A stretch of DNA of 64,000 nucleotides from Maribellus maritimus (GCF_022267315.1 NZ_JAIKLE010000001.1:186001-250000), one strand, 5' to 3'; shown: positions 26,762 to 36,375, counted from the stretch's first letter. Numbers and translations are program-made. The notes: generated from the letters alone by a model not told the origin.

Positions 26762-27927
26762 TGAAAATCGGGATACAACAAATATTTCTTTCTGGTTTCT
26801 TTAAATGTGTTCAACTCGTTTTGCCAGTGCGCTTTAATTTCCCGCTCATTTTTCCCTTCCCTTACAAGTTGAATAAACTCGTCGGTTCCGGCAAGAAGAT
26901 TTAACCAATTTTCACGGGTAACAAAATCTTTTTCATCAACAAAGCAGTGATAAAAATCAAGAAAATATTTTAAGGTAAAAACGGGTACGATTTTCAAACT
27001 ACGAAGATCAATTCCGTAACATTTCTCCCCTTCATTTAGCGGGTGTACCGCTACCCCGGGAATCGTTTTGGGAGTAAATTCAAAATCACCCAATTGCGGG
27101 TCCAAACCTCCCAACACCTGAAAAGGAAAATCTGTTCCACGTCCTACGCTTACACTTGTTGCTTCGAAAAAGCAAAGCGAAGGGTATAAACGAACAGACA
27201 AATCGTTGGGTAAATTTGGTGATGGTGCAACCGGAAGAGAATACGAAAGTTTATGGTCATAATTCTCTACCTGAATAACTTTCAAATCACATTTTTTATT
27301 CGCCTTATGCCACCGTTCTCCATTTATCATATTTGCAAGTTCCCCAACTGTGCATCCATGAACAACGGGAATTTGATCCATTCCAACAAACGACTGAAAT
27401 TCTTTTTTCAAAACCGGGCCGGCAACATAATCGCCATTTGGATTTGGCCTGTCAAACACAATCAGCGGAACGTTATTTTCGGCGCAAGCTTCAATAACCA
27501 GGTGAAGTGTGGAAATATAGGTATAAAACCGACAACCTACATCCTGAATATCAAACACCATCAGGTCAATACCCGCCAGTTGTTCCTGGGTTGGTTTACG
27601 GGTTTCTCCGTAAAGAGACAGAACCGGAATTCCTGTTTTTCCATCCACCCCTGCCTTAATTTCTTCTCCTGGGGCTGCCTCCCCTCTAAAGCCATGTTCC
27701 GGCGCAAAAATCTTTTTTACATTTACCTTTTTCTCCAAAAGAAAATCAACCAGGTGAATCTCTCCTGCCAGTGAAGTATGATTAACCACCAGCCCCACTT
27801 TTTTATCATGAATCAAAGCCAAATATTTGTCAGGTTGTTCCGCCCCGCATTTTAACTCTCCTGCACGTATTCCGGATGAATACCCCAGTGAAATTAAAAG
27901 AATAAAATATCTTATAAATTTTGTCAT
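26758..27927 (-). CDS. namZ: Exo-beta-N-acetylmuramidase NamZ-type (DUF1343)
   Basis: The 389-residue protein has a signal peptide and then the DUF1343 fold: KVGLVVNHTSLAG, IFAPEHGFRGEAAPGE, LYGETRKPTQEQLAGIDLMVFDIQDVGCRFYTYISTL, PLIVFDRPNPNGDYVAGPVL and SVGRGTDFPFQVLG. NamZ of Bacillus subtilis and its Tannerella relative release terminal MurNAc from peptidoglycan chains. The gene is coupled by 4 bp to an SSS transporter and is divergent from a GH3-serine hydrolase fusion. The B. subtilis cluster similarly groups namZ with nagZ and amiE. The periplasmic or surface location follows from the signal peptide. Confidence 0.9.
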   Translation of the reverse strand: MTKFIRYFILLISLGYSSGIRAGELKCGAEQPDKYLALIHDKKVGLVVNHTSLAGEIHLVDFLLEKKVNVKKIFAPEHGFRGEAAPGEEIKAGVDGKTGIPVLSLYGETRKPTQEQLAGIDLMVFDIQDVGCRFYTYISTLHLVIEACAENNVPLIVFDRPNPNGDYVAGPVLKKEFQSFVGMDQIPVVHGCTVGELANMINGERWHKANKKCDLKVIQVENYDHKLSYSLPVAPSPNLPNDLSVRLYPSLCFFEATSVSVGRGTDFPFQVLGGLDPQLGDFEFTPKTIPGVAVHPLNEGEKCYGIDLRSLKIVPVFTLKYFLDFYHCFVDEKDFVTRENWLNLLAGTDEFIQLVREGKNEREIKAHWQNELNTFKETRKKYLLYPDFQ

Positions 27928-28135
27928 CTGTTTATTAAAAACTTATACATTTACGGCTTTCCGGTTATTTCTATTCATTTGAACGTTTTAGATAGAATAA
28001 AAATAATTTCGGTAAGTTACACATGGTAAAAAAGGAAAAAAAAATTTTTTATAAAAAAACTGCATTCCTTAACTACTAAACTAAATAAACGAACCAAAAG
28101 TAAGTTATATTACCACAAGTGACTATTATTATATT

Positions 28136-31084
28136 ATGAATAAGGTAATCAAAATATTTGCAGGTATTATTTCTCTGTTTCTGATCTACACGAATCATCT
28201 GGGTGCTGTTGAGCCTCCTTTTCTAAAATTTTCAAACGATGAGTGGGTGAATAAACAGCTGGACAGCATGACTATTGATGAGAAGATTGCACAACTGATG
28301 ATGCTCACTGCATATCCGACACAAAATGACGCCAGCAAAAATAAAGTTATCGAACAAATAAAAAAATATAAACCTGGTGGTGTTTTGGTAATGCAGGGTG
28401 GGCCTGTTAAAACTACTTCATGGATCAATGAATTTCAGGAAAATTCAAAAACACCTCTTCTGATCGCGATCGACGGCGAGTGGGGATTGTCTATGAGAAT
28501 TGACAGTACAGTAGAATATCCATATGCACAAGCAATCGGCGCAGTAAAATACGATGCTTTTGTTTATCAGATGGGGAGAGATATTGGAAACCAGTTAAAA
28601 GACATGGGTATACATATGAATTTTGCTCCGGTGGCTGATGTAAATACCAATCCTGAAAATCCTGTTATTAATTTTCGTTCGTTCGGGGAAGACAAAAAAA
28701 ATGTTGCCAATAAAGCCTGGCAGGTTGCCAAAGGAATGCAGGATGTGGGAGTAATACCCGTGGCCAAACATTTTCCGGGACATGGCGACACGCATAGTGA
28801 CTCTCATAAAACACTTCCTGTTCTTACACATTCAAAAGAAAGAATGGATACCCTCGAAACTTTTCCGTTCCGTTATCTGGCAGAAATGGGAATCAGTGGA
28901 ATAATGTCAGCACATCTTGACGTTCCTTCACTTGATGATTCGGGAACTCCTTCCTCCTTGTCAAAAAAAATCATAACTGATTACCTGAAAAATGAAATTG
29001 GTTTTTCCGGTTTTGTAGTTACCGACGCTATAAATATGCAGGGTGTAAGAACCCAAAGCGGAAATGCAGAACTGGAAGCGCTAAAAGCGGGAAATGATTT
29101 GATTGAATTTGTTCCGGATTTGAATAAAGCGATTGAATCGGTAAAAAACGGCATCGTAAGAGGTGAACTCAGCACAGCTGAAATTGACGAAAAGTGTCGA
29201 AAAATTCTGGCGTTAAAACGTTGGGTGAATTTAAACGAGTACCAGCCGACTGACATAAAATATTTGAGACACAGACTCCACTCTCCTTATTTTGAGATGA
29301 CCAACCGACAGCTTGTTAAAGGAGCACTTACTGTTTTAAAAAACACAGATAACATTCTGCCCGTTGAGCATCTCGATTCTTTCCGTATTGCATCAATATC
29401 AATAGGTTCCGATAATATTACAACCTTTCAGAGAACGCTTGAAAAATATACTGTTGTCGACCACTACTTCCTTCCCAAAGATGCTTCTGAAAGAGATTTG
29501 AGCAGACTCCACGTTTTAATGGAAGATTACAATTTGGTAATAGCAGGTATTCAGGGGATTAATGTTTATCCTTCGAGACAATACGGTACAACTGAAATTC
29601 AAAGACGTGCGGTTTCGGAACTGACGCGAAAAAATAATTCGATCGCTGTTTTTTTTGGCAATGCCTATGCAATGAAACACTTTGAAAATATTGAAAATGT
29701 ACAGGGGCTGATTTTGGCCTATCAGAATAACGAATTAACACAGGAGTTGGCAGCGCAACTTGTGTTTGGAGCAAACCAGGCCAATGGCAGGTTGCCGGTA
29801 ACTGTTGATTCAAGGTTTCAGTTAAACGACAGTATTGAAGTAGCAAGCAACAGCACGCTGTCATACACAATTCCGGAAGAAGTTGGTGTGAATTCAGGAC
29901 AACTTGAAAGAAAGATTGATTCAATTGCCCTGCTGGGAGTTGAAAAAGAAGCTTATCCCGGATGCCAGGTGTTAATTGCAAAAGATGGAAAAGTAATATT
30001 TCATAAATGCTACGGATACCAGACCTATGAAAAGGAGCAGCAAGTAAAAAAAGAGAATTTATACGACTGGGCATCGCTAACCAAGGTAACCGGCCCCTTA
30101 CCAGCGCTCATGAAGTTGGTTGATAAAAAAGAAATGAATCTGGATGCCCCATTTAGCCGTTACTGGGCTGATTTTGACGGCTCCAACAAAAAAAATATTA
30201 CAGTACGCGAGGTTTTAGCACACCAGGCGCGATTGGCATCCTGGATACCTTTTTGGCAAATGACACTTGACAAACAAAAGCACCTGAGTTCTTCCGTCTT
30301 TAAACACAATCCATCTTCAGAATTTAACGTGCGTGTTTCTTCCGACTTATACATGAACAGCCATTTCAGGAAAATAATGTACGATACCATTCGCAATTCG
30401 AAACTGTTGCCCCGTAGCAGATATCTATATTCCGGCTTGAGTTTCTATTTATATCCTGATATTATCAGTAATATCACCGGTGAATCATACGAAGATTATC
30501 TAAAAAAAAATTTTTACCGACCTCTGGGAGCATACACTATCACTTATAACCCTTACAAATATTTTCCGATGAAAGATATTATTCCAACCGAAAAAGATGA
30601 TCTTTTCAGAATGGAAACTATCCGGGGATACGTGCACGACGAGGGAGCAGCGATGATGGGTGGTATCTCGGGAAATGCTGGTCTTTTTGGAACAACCAAC
30701 GACCTGGCGAAACTATTTCAAATGTACCTTCAGAAAGGATATTTTGGAGGACGCAGATATATTTCTGAGAAAACGGTAAATGAATTTATACGCATTCAAT
30801 ATCCGAACAACAACAACCGAAGAGGGCTGGGTTTTGACAAACCGCTGACAGACAATTACAGAAACAGCCTGAAAGACGCTTATCCCGCCATAGATGCAAG
30901 CGCCAACAGCTTTGGACACAGTGGCTTCACAGGAACATTTGCCTGGGCTGATCCTGATAATGGGTTACTCTATATTTTTATGTCGAACAGGGTTCACCCA
31001 ACGCGTGAAAATCAAAAACTCTATCAGTTAAATATTCGGACTGCGATGCACCAGGCAATTTACGATTGTTTAAAAGATAATTGA
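28136..31084 (+). CDS. NagZ-AmiE-like fusion: GH3 beta-N-acetylglucosaminidase plus beta-lactamase-family serine hydrolase
   Basis: The 982-residue secreted protein has two catalytic regions. The N-terminal GH3 domain (about 30-370) contains the NagZ-type loop KHFPGHGDTHSDSH at 211-224, with its general acid/base His, and the nucleophile Asp297 in VVTDAINM. A GH3 C-terminal-like section follows (about 390-570). From about 590 there is a beta-lactamase / class C serine hydrolase domain with Ser647-L-T-K650, Tyr765 in YSG and GHSGFTGT near 928. In B. subtilis nagZ and amiE are separate adjacent genes next to namZ. Here the two activities, removal of GlcNAc and amidase/esterase attack on the muropeptide, are joined in one chain. 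The 208-bp region shared with namZ is a divergent promoter region. Confidence 0.9.
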   Translation: MNKVIKIFAGIISLFLIYTNHLGAVEPPFLKFSNDEWVNKQLDSMTIDEKIAQLMMLTAYPTQNDASKNKVIEQIKKYKPGGVLVMQGGPVKTTSWINEFQENSKTPLLIAIDGEWGLSMRIDSTVEYPYAQAIGAVKYDAFVYQMGRDIGNQLKDMGIHMNFAPVADVNTNPENPVINFRSFGEDKKNVANKAWQVAKGMQDVGVIPVAKHFPGHGDTHSDSHKTLPVLTHSKERMDTLETFPFRYLAEMGISGIMSAHLDVPSLDDSGTPSSLSKKIITDYLKNEIGFSGFVVTDAINMQGVRTQSGNAELEALKAGNDLIEFVPDLNKAIESVKNGIVRGELSTAEIDEKCRKILALKRWVNLNEYQPTDIKYLRHRLHSPYFEMTNRQLVKGALTVLKNTDNILPVEHLDSFRIASISIGSDNITTFQRTLEKYTVVDHYFLPKDASERDLSRLHVLMEDYNLVIAGIQGINVYPSRQYGTTEIQRRAVSELTRKNNSIAVFFGNAYAMKHFENIENVQGLILAYQNNELTQELAAQLVFGANQANGRLPVTVDSRFQLNDSIEVASNSTLSYTIPEEVGVNSGQLERKIDSIALLGVEKEAYPGCQVLIAKDGKVIFHKCYGYQTYEKEQQVKKENLYDWASLTKVTGPLPALMKLVDKKEMNLDAPFSRYWADFDGSNKKNITVREVLAHQARLASWIPFWQMTLDKQKHLSSSVFKHNPSSEFNVRVSSDLYMNSHFRKIMYDTIRNSKLLPRSRYLYSGLSFYLYPDIISNITGESYEDYLKKNFYRPLGAYTITYNPYKYFPMKDIIPTEKDDLFRMETIRGYVHDEGAAMMGGISGNAGLFGTTNDLAKLFQMYLQKGYFGGRRYISEKTVNEFIRIQYPNNNNRRGLGFDKPLTDNYRNSLKDAYPAIDASANSFGHSGFTGTFAWADPDNGLLYIFMSNRVHPTRENQKLYQLNIRTAMHQAIYDCLKDN

Positions 31085-31329
31085 CATCAAACTATTAAAA
31101 AATGTTAATTATTACTTATGCACATTCTGTTAAATACATAGAAACTCACACATAATAATCTGAATTCAAAAAACTTATATTGCCACTTCAAACAGTGTTT
31201 ACATTCCATTAACGTAAAAAATTAAAATTTTTAAAAATTACCTTTACATTACATGCAGGTTATTAAATTATTAATTTTAAATTTACAGATGCAATAAGTT
31301 CTTTATATAATCAAGTAAACTAATAAGAC

Positions 31330-31584
31330 ATGGAGCGTAAAATGACATTTAACGAGCTGCGCAAAATCAAAGACAGCTTGCCTGACGGTTCAATAAAAAA
31401 AATGGCGCAAGAATTTGAAGTAACAGAAGAAACCGTCAGGAATTATTTTGGAGGCGCGAATTACACTAACGGAGCAGCAGTAGGAATACATATGGAACCC
31501 GGACCAAATGGCGGGATAGTTCTAATCGACGACACAAAAATTTTAGAAAGAGCAAAACAAATCATCGAAGCTGAAGCAGTTTAA
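31330..31584 (+). CDS. Small HTH-like putative DNA-binding protein
   Basis: The 84-residue protein is conserved in Bacteroidota as far as I recall. Residues 8-38 form a helix-turn-helix pattern (ELRKIKDSLPDGSIKKMAQEFEVTEETVRNYFGG), where the second and third helices would sit at KKMAQEF and TEETVRNYF. A Gly-rich turn and a short segment with GPNGGIVLIDDTKILERAKQII follow. A DNA-binding role is inferred from the helix pattern only. It has its own terminator and a 245-bp AT-rich leader, so it is expressed alone. The start may instead be the second Met, four codons later. Confidence 0.7.
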   Translation: MERKMTFNELRKIKDSLPDGSIKKMAQEFEVTEETVRNYFGGANYTNGAAVGIHMEPGPNGGIVLIDDTKILERAKQIIEAEAV

Positions 31585-31614
31585 CAAAAAAGAAAAACTT
31601 CATAAAATATTTAG

Positions 31615-31650
31615 AAAACTGTCCTATATTTGAAGGGCAGTTTTTTTTTA
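31615..31650 (+). terminator. Intrinsic terminator after small HTH gene
   Basis: The stem AAAACTGTCC / GGGCAGTTTT (one mismatch) with a 10-nt loop is followed by a run of nine Ts, about 30 bp after the stop codon of the HTH-like gene. Confidence 0.85.
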
Positions 31651-31667
31651 ATCTAAACCTTTTTACC

Positions 31668-32468
31668 ATGAAGAATACATTTTTCCTTTTCCTTATTTCA
31701 ATTTTAGTTTTTAGTTCGTGTTCAACAGAAGAGCCCTGGCAACCACTGTTTAACGGTCAGGATTTAACAGGTTGGGATACGTGGTGCGGCCCCACTGAAG
31801 AAGGTGGAGTGCCTGTTGGCTTAAATAAAGACCCTTTAAATTTGTTTTCAGTTGTTGATTTAGAGGGCGAAAAAGTCATCAAGATTTCAGGTGAAATTAA
31901 TGCCTCTATTGCCACACAGGAAGAATTTGAAAACTACCATCTGGTTATGGAGTTCAAATGGGGTGAAAAAGTATATTCAACAAGAAACAGTGGATTACTT
32001 TATCACAGCTACGGCGATTTTGGAGCAGGTATTGGTGTTTGGATGAGTTCGCACGAATTGCAGTTAAAATCAGGAAATATAGGCGACTCGTACCGAATGG
32101 GAAAATCGTATTGCGAAATTCCGATGAAAAAAAATGCCGAAGAAAAATATATTTATTCAAAAGGTGCCGAAAAAGCACCCTCCATTCCTGATACTGAAAC
32201 TCGGATTATTGCCAAAGATGCCGATTATGAAAATCCGGTGGGCGAATGGAATAAAATCGAACTTTATTGTTTGGGAAGAACATCAGTCCATGTTATTAAC
32301 GGAAAAGTAAACATGATAAATTATAATTCCGGAAAATATTTGGGCCCCAATAATATTGAACCTTTATCAAAAGGCAAGATTCAACTGCAATCCGAAGGCG
32401 GTGAACTTTTTATTCGTTCTATAAAAGTTCAACCCATAAGCGAGATTCCTCAGGAATTGTTACAATAA
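31668..32468 (+). CDS. DUF1080 (3-keto-disaccharide hydrolase type) lipoprotein
   Basis: The 266-residue lipoprotein (lipobox VFSSC, Cys about residue 18) has a concanavalin-like jelly-roll DUF1080 domain: QPLFNGQDLTGWDTWCGPT, EFENYHLVMEFKWG, RNSGLLYHSYG, GEWNKIELYCLGRTSVHVINGKV and GKIQLQSEGGELFIRSIKV. Members of this family cleave 3-keto-glycosides or bind sugars in periplasmic breakdown; the specificity is not visible here. It is one of two DUF1080 genes in the window (the other at 45.8 kb) and is transcribed alone, with terminators on both sides. Confidence 0.85.
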   Translation: MKNTFFLFLISILVFSSCSTEEPWQPLFNGQDLTGWDTWCGPTEEGGVPVGLNKDPLNLFSVVDLEGEKVIKISGEINASIATQEEFENYHLVMEFKWGEKVYSTRNSGLLYHSYGDFGAGIGVWMSSHELQLKSGNIGDSYRMGKSYCEIPMKKNAEEKYIYSKGAEKAPSIPDTETRIIAKDADYENPVGEWNKIELYCLGRTSVHVINGKVNMINYNSGKYLGPNNIEPLSKGKIQLQSEGGELFIRSIKVQPISEIPQELLQ

Positions 32469-32473
32469 CAGCA

Positions 32474-32504
32474 AAACCGTTTCTTTTCAGGAAACGGTTT
32501 TTTT
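32474..32504 (+). terminator. Intrinsic terminator after DUF1080 gene
   Basis: A perfect 10-bp stem AAACCGTTTC / GAAACGGTTT with a 7-nt loop continues into TTTTG, 5 bp after the stop codon. Very strong. Confidence 0.9.
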
Positions 32505-32608
32505 GTGTCATTCAGGTTACCAACAACAATCATTCATTTCGTTAATATCTTTTTTTGACAGCTAAAAAAGAAAAAGTTATTCTTGTTAAAAAAATAAAAC
32601 CTTAATAG

Positions 32609-33814
32609 ATGAAACCAATCTCTTTTCGTGAACAATTCACTGTAAAGAACACCGTATTAGGCGTTCAGTTTCTATTTGTTGCTTTTGGTGCAACCGTTCT
32701 TGTCCCCCTTCTTGTTGGCATTGATCCCTCGGTAGCATTGTTTACCGCCGGAATTGGCACGCTTATTTTTCATTTAATAACCAAAGGAACAGTACCTGCT
32801 TTTCTTGGCAGCAGTTTTGCGTTTATCGCTCCAATCATTGAAGCAACGAGACTTTTTGGCTGGGCCGGGACCTTGTCTGGAATAATTGCAGTGGGTTTGG
32901 TTTACGGAATTGTTTCCGTATTGGTAAAATTACGGGGAATTAAGTTTATTGAAAGCCTGTTTCCCTCGGTTGTTGTCGGGCCGGTAATTATGATCATCGG
33001 ACTATCTCTGGCAACATCGGCAGTAGACATGGCAAAAACCGACTGGCTGCTGGCTACAATAGCTTTAATTGCTTCAATTGTTGTGGTTATTTTTGGAAAA
33101 GGAATGATCAAACTTATCCCGATATTTGTGGGAATTGCCGTAGGATATATTGTTGCCTTAATTTTAGGCAGGGTAGATTACGCCGCAATTTCTGACGCAA
33201 AATGGATAATGCTACCTCAGTTTACAATGCCTGAGTTTAGCTGGCAGGCCATTCTCTATATGATTCCGGTTGCCATTGCTCCGGTAATTGAGCATGTTGG
33301 TGATATGTATGCACTTGGTGGAGTTTGCGACAAAAATTTCATTGAAAAACCGGGCTTAAACCGCACACTTCTGGGCGATGGAATTGCTACTGCTATTGCC
33401 GGCTTTTTTGGCGGCGTTCCTAATACTACTTATTCGGAGGTAACAGGTGCAATTTCATTAACAAAAGTGACCAATCCGTTTATTTTGAGAATTGCTGCAA
33501 TTACTGCTATTGTTTTTGCTTTTGTCGGAAAAATAAGTGGTTTTCTAAAAACCATACCTCAAGCCGTTTTAGGAGGAATTATGTTGCTTCTTTTTGGTAT
33601 GATAGCTTCTATCGGTATAAAAACGCTGATAGACTCAAAGGCCGACCTGGCAGAAACCCGCAACCAGGTAATTGTTTCTGTTGTATTAACAGTAGGGATT
33701 GGCGGTGCAGTTATTCAGTACGGGAACTTCTCGCTGGCTGGAATCGGGCTGGCAGCAGCAGTTGGAATTGTGTTGAACTTAATTCTTCCAAAAACAAAAA
33801 AACAAGACATTTAA
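32609..33814 (+). CDS. uraA: Uracil/nucleobase permease (NCS2, UraA-like)
   Basis: The 401-residue transporter has about 14 helices. The NCS2/UraA hallmarks are present: the early VPLLVGIDPSVALFTAGIGTLIF, the VPAFLGSSFAFIAP segment, the proton/substrate site VIEHVGDMYALG (Glu and His) at about residues 226-237, and TTYSEVTGAISLTKVTNP near 271-288, where UraA has the second Glu. The role is proton-coupled import of uracil or a related base. It lies after a terminator and is convergent with the next gene, overlapping its stop by 4 bp. Confidence 0.88.
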   Translation: MKPISFREQFTVKNTVLGVQFLFVAFGATVLVPLLVGIDPSVALFTAGIGTLIFHLITKGTVPAFLGSSFAFIAPIIEATRLFGWAGTLSGIIAVGLVYGIVSVLVKLRGIKFIESLFPSVVVGPVIMIIGLSLATSAVDMAKTDWLLATIALIASIVVVIFGKGMIKLIPIFVGIAVGYIVALILGRVDYAAISDAKWIMLPQFTMPEFSWQAILYMIPVAIAPVIEHVGDMYALGGVCDKNFIEKPGLNRTLLGDGIATAIAGFFGGVPNTTYSEVTGAISLTKVTNPFILRIAAITAIVFAFVGKISGFLKTIPQAVLGGIMLLLFGMIASIGIKTLIDSKADLAETRNQVIVSVVLTVGIGGAVIQYGNFSLAGIGLAAAVGIVLNLILPKTKKQDI

Positions 33815-34584
33815 CTTTTATTATTTATTTCAGGAAGATATTTCCAAAACCTTCGGGGCATATGTTGCCGTTGTAACCGAAGGTTTTTTCTTTCCTTTAT
33901 GTTGATATTTTTAAAATACGATTTCCACAGCGTCTGATAAAGTTCCTCTTCTTCTTCCAATACATCCTGGTTTACTTTACCCGTTAATGAGTGAAACTCT
34001 TTTTGAGAAATTTCTACTTCCTCCAATTTCTCTTCATGGAATAACACGCCATAACTTCTTTTTAAATCGTACAACAACCAAGATTGATCGGCAAATCGAT
34101 TTCGAAAGTGTTCTACTGTTAGGGGAATTACATCGTAGCGCGGATCTATTCCACAAAAATACAGACCATCTCTTGTATGCTGAAAACGAACAAACTGCCT
34201 TATCTGCTCGGCCTCTTTTAGTACCTTTTGCGAAAGTTGAGAAAGAGACAAAACATCGGAGTCGCTATAATCGGTTTCAATAGGATGTTTTTCCAAAAAC
34301 AAACGTTGAAAGAAACGAAGAATTTTCATTTCAATTCCCGGCTCTTCCGAAAGAAAAGCATAAAACAACATCTGGTTGTTTCGTTTTGAAAGCTTCTTCT
34401 GCGCGCCACTCCATACACGGTCAGCTTTCGCTGCATCAGACAAAACTTCAAAACGTTCAGCAAACAAATTTTTCTGCTCATTTTTTTGAGACACTATATC
34501 TTCAGGAAAATCTTTCCGGCTGTAACATTCAAAAACAGCTGTAAGTAATCCTTCAAAAGTTCCGTCGTATGAATAAATCTGCAT
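33811..34584 (-). CDS. TIGR03915-family putative DNA metabolism protein
   Basis: The protein is 257 residues from MQIYSYDGTFEGLLTAVFECYSRK, which is the characteristic beginning of the TIGR03915 family. It has a middle section with RVWSGAQKKLSKRNNQMLFYAFLSEEP and the end WKSYFKNINIKERKNLRLQRQHMPRRFWKYLPE. In many bacteria this gene is paired with a radical-SAM protein and annotated as a putative DNA-repair or modification pair; the biochemical role is unproven. The radical-SAM partner is not adjacent here. An upstream start at 34668 is possible, but its extra residues overlap the DASS gene, so I choose the ATG at 34584. Confidence 0.8.
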   Translation of the reverse strand: MQIYSYDGTFEGLLTAVFECYSRKDFPEDIVSQKNEQKNLFAERFEVLSDAAKADRVWSGAQKKLSKRNNQMLFYAFLSEEPGIEMKILRFFQRLFLEKHPIETDYSDSDVLSLSQLSQKVLKEAEQIRQFVRFQHTRDGLYFCGIDPRYDVIPLTVEHFRNRFADQSWLLYDLKRSYGVLFHEEKLEEVEISQKEFHSLTGKVNQDVLEEEEELYQTLWKSYFKNINIKERKNLRLQRQHMPRRFWKYLPEINNKS

Positions 34585-34643
34585 AACAAAATTGAACCTT
34601 TTATTTCCGCTGCAAACAAAACAAATATATTCTGAACCGACAA

Positions 34644-36182
34644 CTAATTTACACTCCCTACTGCCCAATCGGGGAAAACCGAAACATCAATCCCAAAGAC
34701 AAGGGTTCCCCAAAAATACATCACCAACGTTGCAATTATAATACCAGCCAGATTTAACAAAATACCCGTTCTTACCATATCTTTCACGCGAATACGGTCG
34801 GTTCCAAAAATAATGGCGTTAGGCGGTGTTGCAACCGGAAGCATAAATGCCAACGATGCCGCCAGTGTTGCAGGAATCATCAACAATAAAGGATTTACTT
34901 CTATTGTCATTGCCAGGCCGGCCAGAATGGGTAAAATCATTTCGGTGGTTGCCACATTTGAAGTGAGTTCCGTTAAAAACGACATCATTGTAACATTGAC
35001 AAAAGTTAGTACAATAGGCTGAACATCCGCCAAACCAGCCAATTGTTCTCCAAACCATACCGACAGCCCGGAGTCAACAAATCCCTGAGCCAAAGCAAAA
35101 CCTCCGCCAAACAGCAAAACAATTCCCCAAGGAATTCTTTTTGCTGTCTCCCAATTCATAATGCGCTCTTCTTTTTTTGATTTTGAAGGAATAATAAAAA
35201 GCAGCAATGCAATAAAAATGGCCACTGTTCCGTCGTTGATATAAGATGGATTTTTAAACAACTTTGACCAACCCGGTATTTCTACTGACTGAATAGAAAA
35301 ACCAGCCCTAAAAATCCACAAAAAAGCTAGAGTTCCAAAAAGTGCCAATACAATTTTCTCTTCGGGCTTTGCTTTCCCCAGAGCCGTATATTCCTTTCTA
35401 AAATCATCCATCTGCAAATTATCCCAACGTTCTTTGGGTTTGTACATCAGATAGAGTAAAAACCAGGCAGCAAAAAAAATCAGTATAGTTACCGGAACAG
35501 CAAAAAGAAACCAGTCAGCAAACGAAATCTCTGTCATTTCAGGAAAAATAATACTTACAATTCTTGCAAATGACAAATTTGGAGGTGTTCCAACCAACGT
35601 AGTAATTCCGCCAATCGAAGCAGAATAGGCAATACCTAAAAGTAAACCAATGTTATATCTCTTTATCTTTTCTTTTCCCAGACTTTCTTCCAGCTTCAAA
35701 ATTATTGACAACGCAATAGGGACCATCATCATTGCGGTTGCAGTATTTGACATCCACATGGAAAGGAACGATGTTGCAAGCATAAAACCCAGCAAAATCC
35801 GCCCGGGACTTATACCAAAGAGAATCAATATTCTCAATGCGATTCTTCTGTGCAGATTCCAGCGTTCCATAGCAAAAGCCATCAAAAACCCGCCGATAAA
35901 AAGAAAAATAAGATGGTTAAAATACATTGACGATACTGTCTTCCCGTCTACAACTCCAAAAAGCGGAAAAAGTGCGACAGGTATTAAAGCTGTTGCTGCC
36001 AGAGGAATGGCTTCGGTAATCCACCAAACAGCCATTAACAATGCTATTGCGAAAGTGTAAGTTACTTTTTTATTTTCAGGATCAAGCTCAACAAACAAAA
36101 TGATAAGCAAACTCATCAGCGGCGCAAGAATTAAAGCAACCTGCTGCAAACGCCCCGATTTCTTTTTGAAGGATTGTGGCAT
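34644..36182 (-). CDS. DASS-family sodium/dicarboxylate-type symporter (SLC13)
   Basis: The 512-residue protein has about 12 helices and DASS family signatures: MAVWWITEAIPLAATALIPV near residues 50-70, STPP/SGT-like TTLVGTPPNLSFARIV, the C-terminal sodium/carboxylate motif SNVATTEMILPILAGLA, and LPVATPPNAIIFGTD. Members import succinate, malate, citrate or sulphate using sodium. The substrate cannot be resolved from sequence alone. It is 59 bp upstream of the TIGR03915 gene on the same strand; whether they share a transcript is unclear. Confidence 0.88.
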   Translation of the reverse strand: MPQSFKKKSGRLQQVALILAPLMSLLIILFVELDPENKKVTYTFAIALLMAVWWITEAIPLAATALIPVALFPLFGVVDGKTVSSMYFNHLIFLFIGGFLMAFAMERWNLHRRIALRILILFGISPGRILLGFMLATSFLSMWMSNTATAMMMVPIALSIILKLEESLGKEKIKRYNIGLLLGIAYSASIGGITTLVGTPPNLSFARIVSIIFPEMTEISFADWFLFAVPVTILIFFAAWFLLYLMYKPKERWDNLQMDDFRKEYTALGKAKPEEKIVLALFGTLAFLWIFRAGFSIQSVEIPGWSKLFKNPSYINDGTVAIFIALLLFIIPSKSKKEERIMNWETAKRIPWGIVLLFGGGFALAQGFVDSGLSVWFGEQLAGLADVQPIVLTFVNVTMMSFLTELTSNVATTEMILPILAGLAMTIEVNPLLLMIPATLAASLAFMLPVATPPNAIIFGTDRIRVKDMVRTGILLNLAGIIIATLVMYFWGTLVFGIDVSVFPDWAVGSVN

Positions 36183-36375
36183 ATTTTAAGTTAAGGTTTT
36201 TTTCTGCGTGTAAATAGTTCAGTTTCCTTTTCAATCTGGACTAAATGTACCAAAACTATATAAAAATTCAATAAAAAAACCTCTCCCAAAAACGACAATC
36301 CGGGTCATTAGATTTTAAAGCAACAAAAAAACAGAAAATGGCTAGTAATTGAAAGTTATTATTTACATCTGGTAA

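Noticed and set aside
29559-30074. 171-residue minus-strand open frame inside the NagZ-AmiE fusion
   Set aside because: The plus strand has intact GH3 and serine-hydrolase motifs across this region; the antisense frame is a shadow.
34585-34668. Longer N-terminus of the TIGR03915 protein
   Set aside because: The 28 extra residues overlap the DASS coding region, and the family begins with MQIYSYDG.
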